Position numbers and translations under genes: made by a program. Shown here piece by piece: positions 1 through 8,122 of a stretch of 38,071 bases of DNA (position 1 is the first letter of the stretch; each line of letters begins with the position of its first letter). The notes below the pieces were generated by a model. It did no database searches. It was given only the letters and a program-made list of their open reading frames with translations, and was not told the origin of the DNA. Source of the DNA: Agromyces sp. (GTDB lineage: Bacteria > Actinomycetota > Actinomycetes > Actinomycetales > Microbacteriaceae); the NCBI GenBank assembly GCA_031178045.1, contig JAPSJT010000006.1:1-38071 (forward strand), read 5' to 3'.

Positions 1-583
1 GCGCGAGGGGCATGCGCCCGCCGCGGTCGCGTGCGAGGAGCGTGGTGCCGGCGCTGAGGCCTCCGCCGGCGCTCGGGCCGCCGATGATCACTCGGGTCGG
101 ATCGAACCCGAGCTCGCCGGCATGACCGGTGAACCAGGTCCAACCCGCGTAGCAGTCCTCGAGCGGCACGGGATCGGCGGCTTCCGGGGCGAGGCGGTAC
201 TCGACGGCGGCCACGACCGCGTCGTACTCGAGCACGAGGTCGACGAGCATCGCACCGAGCGACCAGCGGCTGCCCGCGACCATGCCGCCGCCATGGATGA
301 GGTACGCGGCCGGATGCGCCGCGCCCGCGTGCTCCCGTCGGCGCAGCACCGAGACGGTGAGCTCGGTGCCGTCGGGCGCGAGCACGGCGTGATCGGTCAC
401 GTCGATGGGCCGACCCGCGACGATCTCCTCGATCGGAGGCGGCGAGGCGAGCGCGGCCCGGAAGTCGCGGATGTCCTCCGCGCGCATGGTCGTGAAGAAC
501 GGCGGCAGGCCGGCGAGCGCCGGCTCGAGCTCGGCGTCGAACGGCACACGCGGCGCGCCGGGCGAGCGGGATGGAGCGGTCAT
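1..583 (-). CDS. alpha/beta-hydrolase fold esterase, partial (C-terminus beyond window)
   Basis: The N-terminal 194 residues of an alpha/beta hydrolase of the hormone-sensitive-lipase type; the frame is open at the left edge, so the protein is cut, not truncated. Visible motifs are the oxyanion-hole HGGG (about residue 92, in LIHGGGMVAG), the conserved EYRLAPE, and the nucleophile elbow GGPSAGGG with the catalytic Ser. The acid and His of the triad lie outside. The family hydrolyses carboxyl esters in the cytoplasm; the substrate cannot be told. In this neighbourhood deacylation of sugar esters is a reasonable guess only. The ATG is chosen because GGAGG lies 6 nt upstream and the downstream sequence is conserved. 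It has its own promoter (666-694), so it need not be part of the fucosidase operon just upstream. Confidence 0.88.
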   Translation of the reverse strand, partial: MTAPSRSPGAPRVPFDAELEPALAGLPPFFTTMRAEDIRDFRAALASPPPIEEIVAGRPIDVTDHAVLAPDGTELTVSVLRRREHAGAAHPAAYLIHGGGMVAGSRWSLGAMLVDLVLEYDAVVAAVEYRLAPEAADPVPLEDCYAGWTWFTGHAGELGFDPTRVIIGGPSAGGGLSAGTTLLARDRGGRMPLA

Positions 584-665
584 CGCGAACCTCCGGGGAT
601 CAGGTCGTGAGCCCGGACATCGCGATGCGATCGACCCGCCCGTCGTCACGTGCTCGAACCCTGCG

Positions 666-694
666 ACCGTATCCATCGCCGGGACACAGGTCAA
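666..694 (-). promoter_or_regulatory. sigma70-type promoter for the esterase gene
   Basis: On the minus strand TTGACC (-35, 689-694) and TACGGT (-10, 666-671) are separated by exactly 17 bp. Transcription would start near 659 and give a leader of about 75 nt. This is the best promoter-like sequence in the 150-bp gap between fucosidase and esterase. No LacI-type operator like those elsewhere in the window is present. Confidence 0.55.
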
Positions 695-733
695 CGATCG
701 GGTTCGGCCCAAACCGCGCGCCGACGACGGGCG

Positions 734-1939
734 TCAGTCGGGCAGCGGCACCATGGTGACCGGCCGTCCGTCGCGCACGCGAACGGATGCCTCGGGGCGG
801 TCGACGACGACGACGACGCCGTCGGCCGTGGCCCAAGCGCGCCACCACGCGGCATCCGTCACCTCGAGCTCGTCGGCCGCGAGCGTGCGTCGACCGATCG
901 TCATCGGCTTGACGTGCCGCATCCACCCGGCAACGCCCTCGAGCGTCCGGCGCTGCACCGCCGGGATCTCTCCCGCGGCGGTCGGGCCGACGTTCAGCAG
1001 CAGGCGTCCGCCCCGCGAGACGACATCGGCATAGAGACGGGCGAGCTCACGGGGCGAGAGCGTGAGCGACTCGTCCTCGACGCGGTTGTAGCCGAACGAG
1101 AAACCGAGGCCGCGGCAGTGCTCCCAGCCCGGATCGGTCTCGTGCTGCGTGTGCGCGTCGTACTCGCTCGTGCGGTAGTCCCACACGTCGACGCCCCAGC
1201 GGTCGTTGACGATGCCGTCGGGCACGACGCGCCGGTAGTGCGCGAGGAGCGAGTCGATCGAGTGCGGGCCCGGCAGCTTGCCAGCGTCGGGCCAGTCGAT
1301 GTCGTTCCAGACGACGTCGGGCAGGTATCGCTCGATGAGGTCGGCGACGTGCCGGTGGGCGTACTCGTTGTACGCGGCATCCGTCGGCCGCAACCGGCTG
1401 ACGTCATCGCTCGAGCGATGCGGCGGGAGGTCGGTGACCGCCCAGTCGAGACCGCCCGAGTAGTAGACGCCGAAGCGGATTCCCTCGGCGCGCACGGCCT
1501 CGGCGAGCGGTGCGATGAGATCGCGGCGAGGGCCGCGCGCGACCGTGCTCAGCTCGCCGGCGCCCGGGGCGTCCCACAGGGCGATGCCGTCGTGGTGCTT
1601 CGTCGTCGGCACGACGTAGTCGGCGCCGACCGCCCGGAAGAGCCGTGCCCACTCCGTGGGGTCGTACGCCTCCGCCCGCCAGGCGTCGAGGAAGTCCGCG
1701 TAGGGCGCACCGCCGTACTCGCGCGCGTGGTGCCGCGCAGCGGGCGACCCGTCGATGCGGATCGTGTTCGCGTACCACTCGGCGTACGCGTTGTGCGCGA
1801 ACCACTCGTCGTCGGGCACGGCCCCGAGGGCCCCGGTCGGCTCGGCCCAGGCCGGCACCGAATACGCACCCCAGTGCACGAAGATGCCGAGGCTCGCGTC
1901 GCGCGCCCACTGCGGAAGGGCTCGTCGCGGCTCGCTCAT
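734..1939 (-). CDS. alpha-L-fucosidase (GH29), cytoplasmic
   Basis: A 401-residue GH29 enzyme, which releases terminal alpha-L-fucose by a retaining mechanism. Seen: N-terminal GIFVHWGAYSVPAWAEP, the mid-barrel TKHHDGIALWD, the GVYYSGGLDW strand, and VVWNDIDWPD, where the family's nucleophile Asp is expected, then the C-terminal LLLNVGPTAAGEIP. There is no signal peptide, so it would act inside the cell on imported oligosaccharides. The ATG overlaps the stop of the upstream DUF624 gene as ATGA, indicating translational coupling in the operon with the binding protein and permeases. A longer in-frame extension upstream exists but runs through the DUF624 gene and has no family similarity. GH29 also includes enzymes active on other L-sugars or D-arabinose-type substrates, so the exact glycoside is not certain. 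Confidence 0.9.
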   Translation of the reverse strand: MSEPRRALPQWARDASLGIFVHWGAYSVPAWAEPTGALGAVPDDEWFAHNAYAEWYANTIRIDGSPAARHHAREYGGAPYADFLDAWRAEAYDPTEWARLFRAVGADYVVPTTKHHDGIALWDAPGAGELSTVARGPRRDLIAPLAEAVRAEGIRFGVYYSGGLDWAVTDLPPHRSSDDVSRLRPTDAAYNEYAHRHVADLIERYLPDVVWNDIDWPDAGKLPGPHSIDSLLAHYRRVVPDGIVNDRWGVDVWDYRTSEYDAHTQHETDPGWEHCRGLGFSFGYNRVEDESLTLSPRELARLYADVVSRGGRLLLNVGPTAAGEIPAVQRRTLEGVAGWMRHVKPMTIGRRTLAADELEVTDAAWWRAWATADGVVVVVDRPEASVRVRDGRPVTMVPLPD

Positions 1940-2616
1940 TCGCCGCCGTCGGTCCCGGGCGCCACGCGGCCTCGTCGGGGCCGCTCGGGCACCGCGACGA
2001 TCGCGAGCGCGATGCAGCCGAGGGCGGGGATCACGAGCGGCAGGAGCTGCCAGGTCACGACGCCCGCGAAGCCCGCCGTCGCGACGAGGTACGCGCCGCC
2101 GGCGACGTCGTCGCGCAGGGCGCCCGGCACCGACTTCAGCGCGCCGAGCCAGCCGAGCTCGGGCGTCCACCGACCGGCCGCCGTGAAGAGCGCGAGCGCG
2201 AGCGCGGCGAGCCCGAGCCAGCCCACGAGCCCGACGATCGGGCCCCCCGGCAGCAGGCCCGTCGTCGCGAGATCGATGTCGAGCAGCAGCACGAGCACGA
2301 GCATCACGGATGCCGCCCCGACGCCGAGCGAACCCATGAGACCAGCGCGCACGTCTCGCCAGAACCAGTCGAGCGCGGAGTCCTCCGCCTTCAGGTAGCG
2401 CCGCAGGTGGCGCACCCCCGCGGCGAGCGCGGCGGGGAGCGTCAGCAGGGGCAGCGAGACGAGGGCGACGAGGATGCCGACGAGCAGCACCTCGCCGAGC
2501 AACCCGAACGCGCTGCGCGCGCCCGGGAAGCGGGCCTCGGCCGCGGAGTCGTCAGTGGTCGGTCCGCTGCCGGAGAGGGCGGCGCGGCGGGCGGCACGCT
2601 CGATGGCTCGCGACAT
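1936..2616 (-). CDS. DUF624 (YesL-like) membrane protein
   Basis: A 226-residue membrane protein with about five hydrophobic segments (roughly residues 37-65, 97-117, 124-147, 174-190 and 192-208) and the DUF624-like stretch HLRRYLKAEDSALDWFWRDV. YesL/DUF624 proteins are regularly encoded beside carbohydrate ABC importers, but their biochemical role is not established. Here it lies 6 bp after the MalG-type permease and overlaps the fucosidase start by 4 bp. AAGGGG about 9 nt before the ATG is a plausible ribosome-binding site. The function is left open: a transport accessory protein is the simplest reading of the context. Confidence 0.82.
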   Translation of the reverse strand: MSRAIERAARRAALSGSGPTTDDSAAEARFPGARSAFGLLGEVLLVGILVALVSLPLLTLPAALAAGVRHLRRYLKAEDSALDWFWRDVRAGLMGSLGVGAASVMLVLVLLLDIDLATTGLLPGGPIVGLVGWLGLAALALALFTAAGRWTPELGWLGALKSVPGALRDDVAGGAYLVATAGFAGVVTWQLLPLVIPALGCIALAIVAVPERPRRGRVAPGTDGGE

Positions 2617-2622
2617 CCGCGG

Positions 2623-3543
2623 CTACCCCTTGAGCCCCTGGGTCGCGACGCCCTCGACGAGGAAGCGCTGGAAGACGATGAAGAAGATGAGGATCGGCAG
2701 CAGCGCGAGGAAGGACACCGCAACGGTCGCGCCGTAGTCCGAGGTCGAGGTGGCGTCGTTGTAGAGCCGCAGGGCGATCGGCAACGGGTACTTCTCGGGG
2801 CTGTTCACGTAGAGCAGTGGACCGAGGAAGTCGTTCCACGTCCAGATGAACGTGAAGATCGCACTCGTGATGAGCGCCGGCTTGATGAGCGGCACGATGA
2901 TCGAGAAGAAGATCCGGAGGTGCCCGGCGCCGTCGATGCGCGCCGCCTCGTCCATGTCGCGCGGGATGTTGCGGATGAACTGCACGATGAGGAACACGAA
3001 GAACGCCTCGGTCGCGAGGAACTTCGGCAGGATCAGCGGCCAGTACGTGTCGACCAGTTCGAGCTTATTGAAGAGGATGTACTGAGGGATGATGATGACG
3101 TGGAACGGCAGCAGGAGCGTGCCGATCATCGCGGCGAAGAGCACGCCGACGCCCCGGAACTTGATGCGGGCGAAGGCGTACGCGGCGAGCGCCGAGGAGA
3201 TGAGCGTGCCGATGACCGCCATCACGGCGATGAACAGCGAGTTCGCGAAGAACTGCCAGAGCGGGGTGCCGCCGATGCCCTCGACGACCTTGACGTAGTT
3301 GTCGATGGTCGGGTTCTCGGGCAGCAGGCCGGGGTTCTGCCCGAACTCGCTCGAGGGCTTGAACGTCGAGAACAGCAGCCAGACGAGCGGATAGAGCACG
3401 ATCGCGGTGAACGCGAGCAGCACCACGAACCAGATGACGGTGTTGATCGTCTTGCGTCTGGGGGCGCGACGCCGCGGTGCGCGGCCGCCTTCGGTCGTGA
3501 TCTCGGCGAACTCGGCGCGAGGCACATCGGTCGTGTACGTCAT
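2623..3543 (-). CDS. carbohydrate ABC transporter permease, MalG type
   Basis: A 306-residue inner-membrane permease of the MalG/CUT1 class. After a basic cytoplasmic N-terminus (about 1-33) it has six hydrophobic segments and the EAA loop that contacts the ATPase (DEAARIDGAGHLRIFFSIIV, residues 198-217). It ends in the MalG-typical EGVATQGLKG. It pairs with the MalF-type permease upstream, whose stop overlaps this ATG (ATGA). No ATP-binding subunit is encoded anywhere in the window, so a shared MsiK/MsmX-type ATPase encoded elsewhere is expected, as in many Gram-positive sugar importers. A longer in-frame reading upstream is the shadow of the neighbouring permease. Confidence 0.94.
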   Translation of the reverse strand: MTYTTDVPRAEFAEITTEGGRAPRRRAPRRKTINTVIWFVVLLAFTAIVLYPLVWLLFSTFKPSSEFGQNPGLLPENPTIDNYVKVVEGIGGTPLWQFFANSLFIAVMAVIGTLISSALAAYAFARIKFRGVGVLFAAMIGTLLLPFHVIIIPQYILFNKLELVDTYWPLILPKFLATEAFFVFLIVQFIRNIPRDMDEAARIDGAGHLRIFFSIIVPLIKPALITSAIFTFIWTWNDFLGPLLYVNSPEKYPLPIALRLYNDATSTSDYGATVAVSFLALLPILIFFIVFQRFLVEGVATQGLKG

Positions 3544-4553
3544 CGGTTCTCTCCGGCGTAGTGCACCCAGGACTTCTGGGTCTTGAACAGGATGAAGGCG
3601 ATGATGGCGACGACGACCACGAGCACCCACGCCATCGCCGAGGCGTAGCCCATCTGCAGGTCGGCGAAGCCTCGCTTGTAGAGGTACACCGTGTAGAAGT
3701 TCGTCATGCCGGCGGGGCCGCCCGACCCGTTCGAGATGATGAACGCCGACGCGAACACCTGGAAGGCGTTGATCGTCTCGAGCAGCAGGTTGAAGAAGAT
3801 GACGGGCGAGAGCATCGGGATCGTGACCGACCAGAACTTGCGCACCGGGCCGGCGCCGTCGACCTCGGCCGCCTCGTAGAGCTCGGCCGGCACCTGCTTG
3901 AGGCCGGCGAGGAAGATCACCATGGGTGCGCCGAACTGCCACACCGCAAGCAGGATCATCATGGGCAGCACGAGGGCCACGTTGCCGACCCAGCCGCCGA
4001 GCTGGATGCCGAAGAGGTTCAGCGAGCCGTCGACCGGGCCACCCGTCGAGAACATCGCGCGCCAGACGATCGCGACCGAGACCGACGCACCGATGAGCGA
4101 GGGGGCGTAGAAGGAGGAGCGGAAGAACCCGCTGCCCTTGTTGCGGTAGTTGAGCAGCAGTGCGATGCCGAGCGCGGCGGCGAGCTTGATCGGGGTGCCG
4201 ACGAGCACGTACACGAGCGTGATCTGCACCGACTGCAGGTAGTTCGGGTCATCCGTGAACATCCGCACGAAGTTGTCGAACCCGACCCACTCGGGCTCGG
4301 TGAAGAGGTTGTACTTCGTGAAGGCGAGGTACAGCGAGTAGATCATCGGGCCGACCGTGAGGCCGAGGAAGCCGATCAGCCACGGCACGAGGAACCCGTA
4401 CCCGGCGATGGTCTCGCGGCGCCCGTGCGCCCGCCTGCCTGCGGAGACGGGTGGGGTGCCCCCGCCTTCGGCGCGGCGGAGCTCTCGCATGCCGCGCCGC
4501 ATGCTCCTCGACCCGGCTTCCGCCGTGACGATCGATTCGGTTTCCGTGCTCAC
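3540..4553 (-). CDS. sugar ABC transporter permease, MalF type
   Basis: A 337-residue CUT1-family permease. Residues 1-48 are a basic, probably disordered cytoplasmic tail; the first membrane segment begins at GYGFLVPWLIGFLGLTVGP (51-69). The EAA loop lies at 227-246 (starting EAAEVDGAGPVRKFW). Together with the MalG-type partner it forms the channel of the importer. It starts with GTG, preceded by GGGAG 8 nt upstream. The gene is separated from the binding-protein gene by an 84-bp gap containing a strong hairpin, which probably lowers permease expression relative to the binding protein. Confidence 0.94.
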   Translation of the reverse strand: MSTETESIVTAEAGSRSMRRGMRELRRAEGGGTPPVSAGRRAHGRRETIAGYGFLVPWLIGFLGLTVGPMIYSLYLAFTKYNLFTEPEWVGFDNFVRMFTDDPNYLQSVQITLVYVLVGTPIKLAAALGIALLLNYRNKGSGFFRSSFYAPSLIGASVSVAIVWRAMFSTGGPVDGSLNLFGIQLGGWVGNVALVLPMMILLAVWQFGAPMVIFLAGLKQVPAELYEAAEVDGAGPVRKFWSVTIPMLSPVIFFNLLLETINAFQVFASAFIISNGSGGPAGMTNFYTVYLYKRGFADLQMGYASAMAWVLVVVVAIIAFILFKTQKSWVHYAGENR

Positions 4554-4581
4554 GTGGGATCTCCCGGTTCCTCGCGAGAAA

Positions 4582-4629
4582 CAGTACGCCGGGCCCGGCC
4601 GGAATGCAGAGCCGGGCCCGGCGTCACTG
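4582..4629 (-). terminator. intra-operon hairpin (partial terminator / mRNA stabiliser)
   Basis: Arms ACGCCGGGCCCGGC (4586-4599) and its exact complement (4611-4624) enclose an 11-nt loop. Four further pairs (CAGT/ACTG) continue the stem beyond a single bulged base. It begins right after the binding-protein stop and precedes the permeases. There is no U tract. Hairpins at this position commonly stabilise binding-protein mRNA and reduce read-through to the permeases. Confidence 0.65.
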
Positions 4630-4637
4630 TCTCGGTG

Positions 4638-5957
4638 TTACTGGTTGAGGACGACGTCCATCTCGCTGAAGAACTGGTCGACGGCGTCATCGACGGTCAG
4701 GGTGCCGTAGCCGAGTTCCTGGCCGATGAGGCGGAACTTCTCCTCGAGCGTGCCGTAGCCGACGATCGGCACGGGCGGGGCGTCGCCGAGGCGGTCTTCG
4801 ATGGATGCCTCGTAGTCGGCGATCTGCTGGCTGAGCGGGTCGAGCTCGGCGCCCTCGAGCGCGGTCTCCGACGCGGGCAGGCCGCGGTTGGTGCCGAACG
4901 CCTCGCCCGACGCGGGCGAGTTCACAAGGAAGTTCACGAGCGTCGCGGCGGCCTCGGGGTGCTCGGTCGTCGAGGCGATCGAGTGCAGCATGGAGGGCTT
5001 CAGGTAGAGGTCCTTCGCGCCCTCTTCGGTCACCGGCGGCTCGATCAGGCCGAGCTCGGTGTAGTCGGCGCCGAGGTTGCCGAGGTAACCGGCACCGAAG
5101 TTGTCCCACGTGAGCTCGCTCGCCGTGAGGCCCGTGTCGAAGCCCGAGAGGGGGTAGACCTCCTCGAGGCGCTGCTGGCCGATCACAGTGCCGTCGGTGC
5201 GGATCGTGTCGCCCTGCTCCCAGAACTCGGCGAGGTCCTCCTCGGTGAAGTTCGGCTCGCCCTCGTCGGTGAAGAGGTCCTCACCCTTGGCGCGCTGCTG
5301 GACCTCGAAGTTCTGGATGCGGCCCGTGTAGTCGGTGCCGCCCCAGAGCTCGACGCCCGCCGCGGCGGCCGCGTCGGTCACTTCCTTCATCCACGCGTCG
5401 TAGTCCTGCCAGTCGCCGCCGGCGAACTCCTCGACCCCGACCTGCTCGAGGAGCTTCGGGTTCGTGTACATGCCCCAGGCGTTGGTCGAGGTCGGGATGC
5501 CGGTGGTCTCGCCGCCGACCACGCCGATCTGCAGGATGTTCTCGCTGAGCGGCTCGGTGTCGATGATGTTGCCGAGGTACGGCTCGAGGTCGAGCAGGAG
5601 GCCGTTCTCGGAGTACTGACGGAGGTAGGAGTAGTCGAACTGCATGACGTCGGGCAGGCCGCCGCCGGCGGCCTCGGTCTGCCGCTTCTCCCAGTACTCG
5701 GGGAAGCCGAGGAACGAGGAGTTGACGGTGATGTTCGGGTACTCCTCGTTGAATGCGGCGATGGCCTCCTCGTAGAGGGCGGCACGCACGTCGTTGCCCC
5801 AGAAGGCCAGGTTCAGGGTGACCTTCTCGTCGGGGTCGTACGTCGCGGCGGCCTCGTCGGCTCCACCGCCGGCGGCGCACCCCGTGAGCACGAGCGCTGC
5901 GCTCGCTGTGAGCGCCGCGGCGGCGGCCGCCATGCGGCGCTTGCGAATGTTGAACAT
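4638..5957 (-). CDS. extracellular sugar-binding lipoprotein of an ABC importer
   Basis: A 439-residue solute-binding protein, family 1 type. A basic start, a hydrophobic stretch and the lipobox LTGC (Cys27) define a lipoprotein signal, so the mature protein is anchored on the outside of the membrane. The body has family features such as LNLAFWGNDVRAALYEEAIA and, near the C-terminus, segments on gaining and losing sub-domains typical of CUT1 binding proteins (ASTTEHPEAAATLVNFL). The ligand is probably an oligosaccharide processed by the co-transcribed fucosidase, but that is inferred from position. GGGAGG lies 6 nt before the ATG. It is the first gene of the operon, under a strong promoter with one or two operators. 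Confidence 0.94.
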   Translation of the reverse strand: MFNIRKRRMAAAAAALTASAALVLTGCAAGGGADEAAATYDPDEKVTLNLAFWGNDVRAALYEEAIAAFNEEYPNITVNSSFLGFPEYWEKRQTEAAGGGLPDVMQFDYSYLRQYSENGLLLDLEPYLGNIIDTEPLSENILQIGVVGGETTGIPTSTNAWGMYTNPKLLEQVGVEEFAGGDWQDYDAWMKEVTDAAAAAGVELWGGTDYTGRIQNFEVQQRAKGEDLFTDEGEPNFTEEDLAEFWEQGDTIRTDGTVIGQQRLEEVYPLSGFDTGLTASELTWDNFGAGYLGNLGADYTELGLIEPPVTEEGAKDLYLKPSMLHSIASTTEHPEAAATLVNFLVNSPASGEAFGTNRGLPASETALEGAELDPLSQQIADYEASIEDRLGDAPPVPIVGYGTLEEKFRLIGQELGYGTLTVDDAVDQFFSEMDVVLNQ

Positions 5958-6008
5958 CGTTGTCCTCCCGGAAACGTCTCTGTCTGCCTGGTGCGATCAC
6001 GCTGGAAT

Positions 6009-6024
6009 GGGAAAGCGCTTCCCC
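6009..6024. promoter_or_regulatory. LacI-family operator of the ABC transporter operon
   Basis: GGGAAAGCGCTTCCCC, with the central CG of the perfect AAGCGCTT core expected for LacI-family hinge-helix insertion. On the minus strand it begins 2 bp downstream of the -10 box (6026-6031), so a bound repressor would cover the transcription start. Confidence 0.78.
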
Positions 6025-6025
6025 A

Positions 6026-6054
6026 AATGTAACCCAGCGACTCCCATGGGTCAA
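6026..6054 (-). promoter_or_regulatory. promoter of the sugar ABC transporter / fucosidase operon
   Basis: TTGACC (-35, 6049-6054) and TACATT (-10, 6026-6031) on the minus strand with a 17-bp spacer: a near-consensus housekeeping promoter. An operator lies immediately downstream, and a second weaker candidate is upstream of the -35. Confidence 0.75.
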
Positions 6055-6060
6055 CTGCGC

Positions 6061-6077
6061 GGGGAAAATCGTTTCAA
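6061..6077. promoter_or_regulatory. possible second LacI-type operator upstream of the ABC promoter
   Basis: GGGGAAAATCGTTTCAA contains GAAA-ATCG-TTTC, the general LacI-family half-site pattern, in an unusually AT-rich patch just after the stop of the GH43-like gene. It sits 7 bp beyond the -35. It diverges from the AAGCGCTT core of the other sites, so it may serve another regulator or be chance. Confidence 0.4.
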
Positions 6078-6081
6078 TTCG

Positions 6082-7020
6082 TTATCGGATGCTGCCGGCA
6101 ACCGCATCGCGGTCGCAGACGAGCCGCCCCCGCTCGACCCGGAGGGGAACGGCGAAGATCGCGCTGCGGCGCGCGGCGGCGGCATCCGCCCCCTCGATCG
6201 AGTCGAGCTCGCTCCCATCCCAGTGCGGATGCGTGAAGTAGTAGAGCGTCGCCTGCTCGCCCTCGACGACCACGTCGCCGTGGCGCCCGAACGTCTCGTC
6301 GCCGCGGCGGCGGCCGGGGGCGCCGAGGATGACCTCGTCGGGCTCACCCTGTCGAGTCCACGCGCGCGCGTCGCTCGAGCGGTGCACGCCCATCCCCCGC
6401 CACTCGTCGACGAGGAGCCACCACCAGCCGCCGAGCGCGAAGACGTTCGGGCCCTCGTGCGGCCGTCCGCCGAGCACCCGGCCCTCCACGCGCCAGTCCG
6501 CCAGGTCGTCGCTCACCGCGCACCACGTGCTCGAGGCATCCGCTTCGTCCTTGTACCAGAGTCGCCAGCGCCCGTCGGGGCAGCGCGCGACGCACGCGTC
6601 GATGACGCGATCCGAGCTCAGCGCGAGCTCGCGCGCGAACGACCACCGCTCGAGGTCGTCGCTCGTGTACTCGACGATGCGGCGGGGGTGCCCCTCCCAC
6701 CGGTCGGGCACGCCGTCGATGACCGTGAGATACATGCGATACCGCTCGCCGTCGTCGATGACCTCCGGCGCCCAGTGGGTCTCGGGGCCGGCGCTCCGCT
6801 GCAGGCCGGCGACCGTGCCGGCGTAGTGCCAGCGCCGCGCGTCGCTCGACCTGGCGACGCCGATGCGGCTGCCGTGCACCCACGCGACGCCCGGCTCGTC
6901 GACGGACGCGCGCCGCTGCGTGTAGAACATGAACCACTCCCCCGTGTCGCGATGCCGGATCACCGTGGGGTCGGTAGCGCCGTCGTGAACCGGGTCATGG
7001 AAGAGGGCGTCGTCGGTCAC
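6082..7020 (-). CDS. GH43/GH117-like five-bladed beta-propeller glycoside hydrolase
   Basis: A 312-residue protein made of repeated beta-propeller blades, for example DPTVIRHRDTGEWFMFYTQ (17-35) and repeats of the type SSDARRW. Acidic residues placed as in GH43-related enzymes are Asp17 (DPTVI), Glu86 (HWAPEV), Asp141 (VIDACV) and Glu189 (HEGPNV). There is no signal peptide, so action is cytoplasmic. The exact family (GH43, GH117, GH130-like) and the linkage cut cannot be fixed from the sequence. The start is GTG, 7 bp after the stop of the Gfo/Idh gene, with GAGAGAG as a weak ribosome-binding site inside that gene's end. It is last in the four-gene chain with DUF6807, cupin and Gfo/Idh genes. 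Confidence 0.82.
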   Translation of the reverse strand: MTDDALFHDPVHDGATDPTVIRHRDTGEWFMFYTQRRASVDEPGVAWVHGSRIGVARSSDARRWHYAGTVAGLQRSAGPETHWAPEVIDDGERYRMYLTVIDGVPDRWEGHPRRIVEYTSDDLERWSFARELALSSDRVIDACVARCPDGRWRLWYKDEADASSTWCAVSDDLADWRVEGRVLGGRPHEGPNVFALGGWWWLLVDEWRGMGVHRSSDARAWTRQGEPDEVILGAPGRRRGDETFGRHGDVVVEGEQATLYYFTHPHWDGSELDSIEGADAAAARRSAIFAVPLRVERGRLVCDRDAVAGSIR

Positions 7021-7027
7021 CGCTCTC

Positions 7028-8122
7028 TCAGCCCCGGCGCAGGTCGGTCACCGGGCTCTCGAGGCTGCGTCGACGGTCGACGTCGGCGCGCAGCGTCTCG
7101 GGCGTGACGGTGACCCCCTGCGCCGCCGAGGAGTAGATCGCCGTGACGAGTTCGAAGGAACGCGCCGGGTCGCTCGCCGTCGAAGGCAGCGGGTCACCTG
7201 CGCGGACGGCGGCGTAGATGTCGCGGATGAGCGCGTCGTGCCCGCTCGGCTCCTCGAGCTCGGGCAGCGCCCACCCGGCGGCGACCTCGGCGTCGACGTG
7301 CGGTGCGGGGGTGATCCGCCAATTGTCGTGACCGTGCCCGTAGAGGTGGTCGACCGTCACGGTCGCGAGCTCGGTGTCGATGCGGATCGAGCTCGTCTCG
7401 CGCGGTGAGACGGCACTCGTGATCACGGAGGCCACGGTGCCGTTCGCGAAGGCCACGACCGCGGTCGAGACATCCTCGGTCTGCGTCTCGCGATCGAGGC
7501 GCCAGAGCTGGCCCTGCACGCTCGCCCAGTCGCCGAGGAGCCACGCGAGCAGGTCGATCTGGTGGATGCCGTGCCCGAGCGTCGGCCCGCCGCCCTCCGT
7601 CGCCCACTTGCCCCGCCACGGCACGGCGAAGTAGGCCGGGTCACGGTACCAGAGGGTCTGGCACGTCGCGACGAGCGGGCGTCCGAGGGCGCCCGAGTCG
7701 AGGAGCCGGCGCACGTGCGCGGCGGCCGAGCCCGTGCGCTGCTGGAAGACGACGGCGAAGCGCCGGTCGTTGCGCTCGGCGGCGGCCGTCATGGCGTCGA
7801 GCTCGTCGAGCGAGAGCGCGGCGGGCTTCTCGCAGACGACGTGCAGGCCCGCGTCGAGCGCCGCGATCGCCTGATCCGCGTGGGCGACGGGCGGGGTGCA
7901 GATGTGCAGCACGTCGATGCCGCCGCGCTCGAGCAGGGCGTCGAGCGAGCCGAAGACGGCCGGACCGCCCCAACGCTCGGCGAACGCCTGCGCCGGAGCG
8001 AGCTCGCGGTCGGCGACGGCGACGAGCTCGGCATCGGGCGTCGCGGCGATCGCCGCGGCGTGCGCGTTCGCGATCGCGCCCGTGCCGATGATGGCGGCGC
8101 GCAGCGGGATGGACTCAGGCAT
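7028..8122 (-). CDS. Gfo/Idh/MocA family NAD(P)-dependent oxidoreductase
   Basis: A 364-residue sugar or cyclitol dehydrogenase. The Rossmann N-terminus has IIGTGAIANAH (11-21), and the family's EKP signature sits at 98-100 with the catalytic Lys. The C-terminal beta-sheet domain carries the substrate-side motif GGGPTLGHGIHQIDLLAWL with the conserved His/Asp. Such enzymes oxidise or reduce a hydroxyl/keto group of sugars, often at C3. The substrate is unknown. The ATG overlaps the end of the cupin gene by 8 bp, so it is translated from the same message as the DUF6807 and cupin genes, and the GH43-like gene follows 7 bp later. That arrangement suggests a joint role in oxidising and cleaving a modified glycoside. 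Confidence 0.92.
   Translation of the reverse strand: MPESIPLRAAIIGTGAIANAHAAAIAATPDAELVAVADRELAPAQAFAERWGGPAVFGSLDALLERGGIDVLHICTPPVAHADQAIAALDAGLHVVCEKPAALSLDELDAMTAAAERNDRRFAVVFQQRTGSAAAHVRRLLDSGALGRPLVATCQTLWYRDPAYFAVPWRGKWATEGGGPTLGHGIHQIDLLAWLLGDWASVQGQLWRLDRETQTEDVSTAVVAFANGTVASVITSAVSPRETSSIRIDTELATVTVDHLYGHGHDNWRITPAPHVDAEVAAGWALPELEEPSGHDALIRDIYAAVRAGDPLPSTASDPARSFELVTAIYSSAAQGVTVTPETLRADVDRRRSLESPVTDLRRG

Noticed and set aside
1645-6032. Two long plus-strand frames (638 and 823 codons) opposite the transport operon
   Set aside because: They are antisense to well-recognised permease, binding-protein and DUF624 genes, are Arg/Glu/His-rich without any family motif, and arise from the G/C third-position bias.
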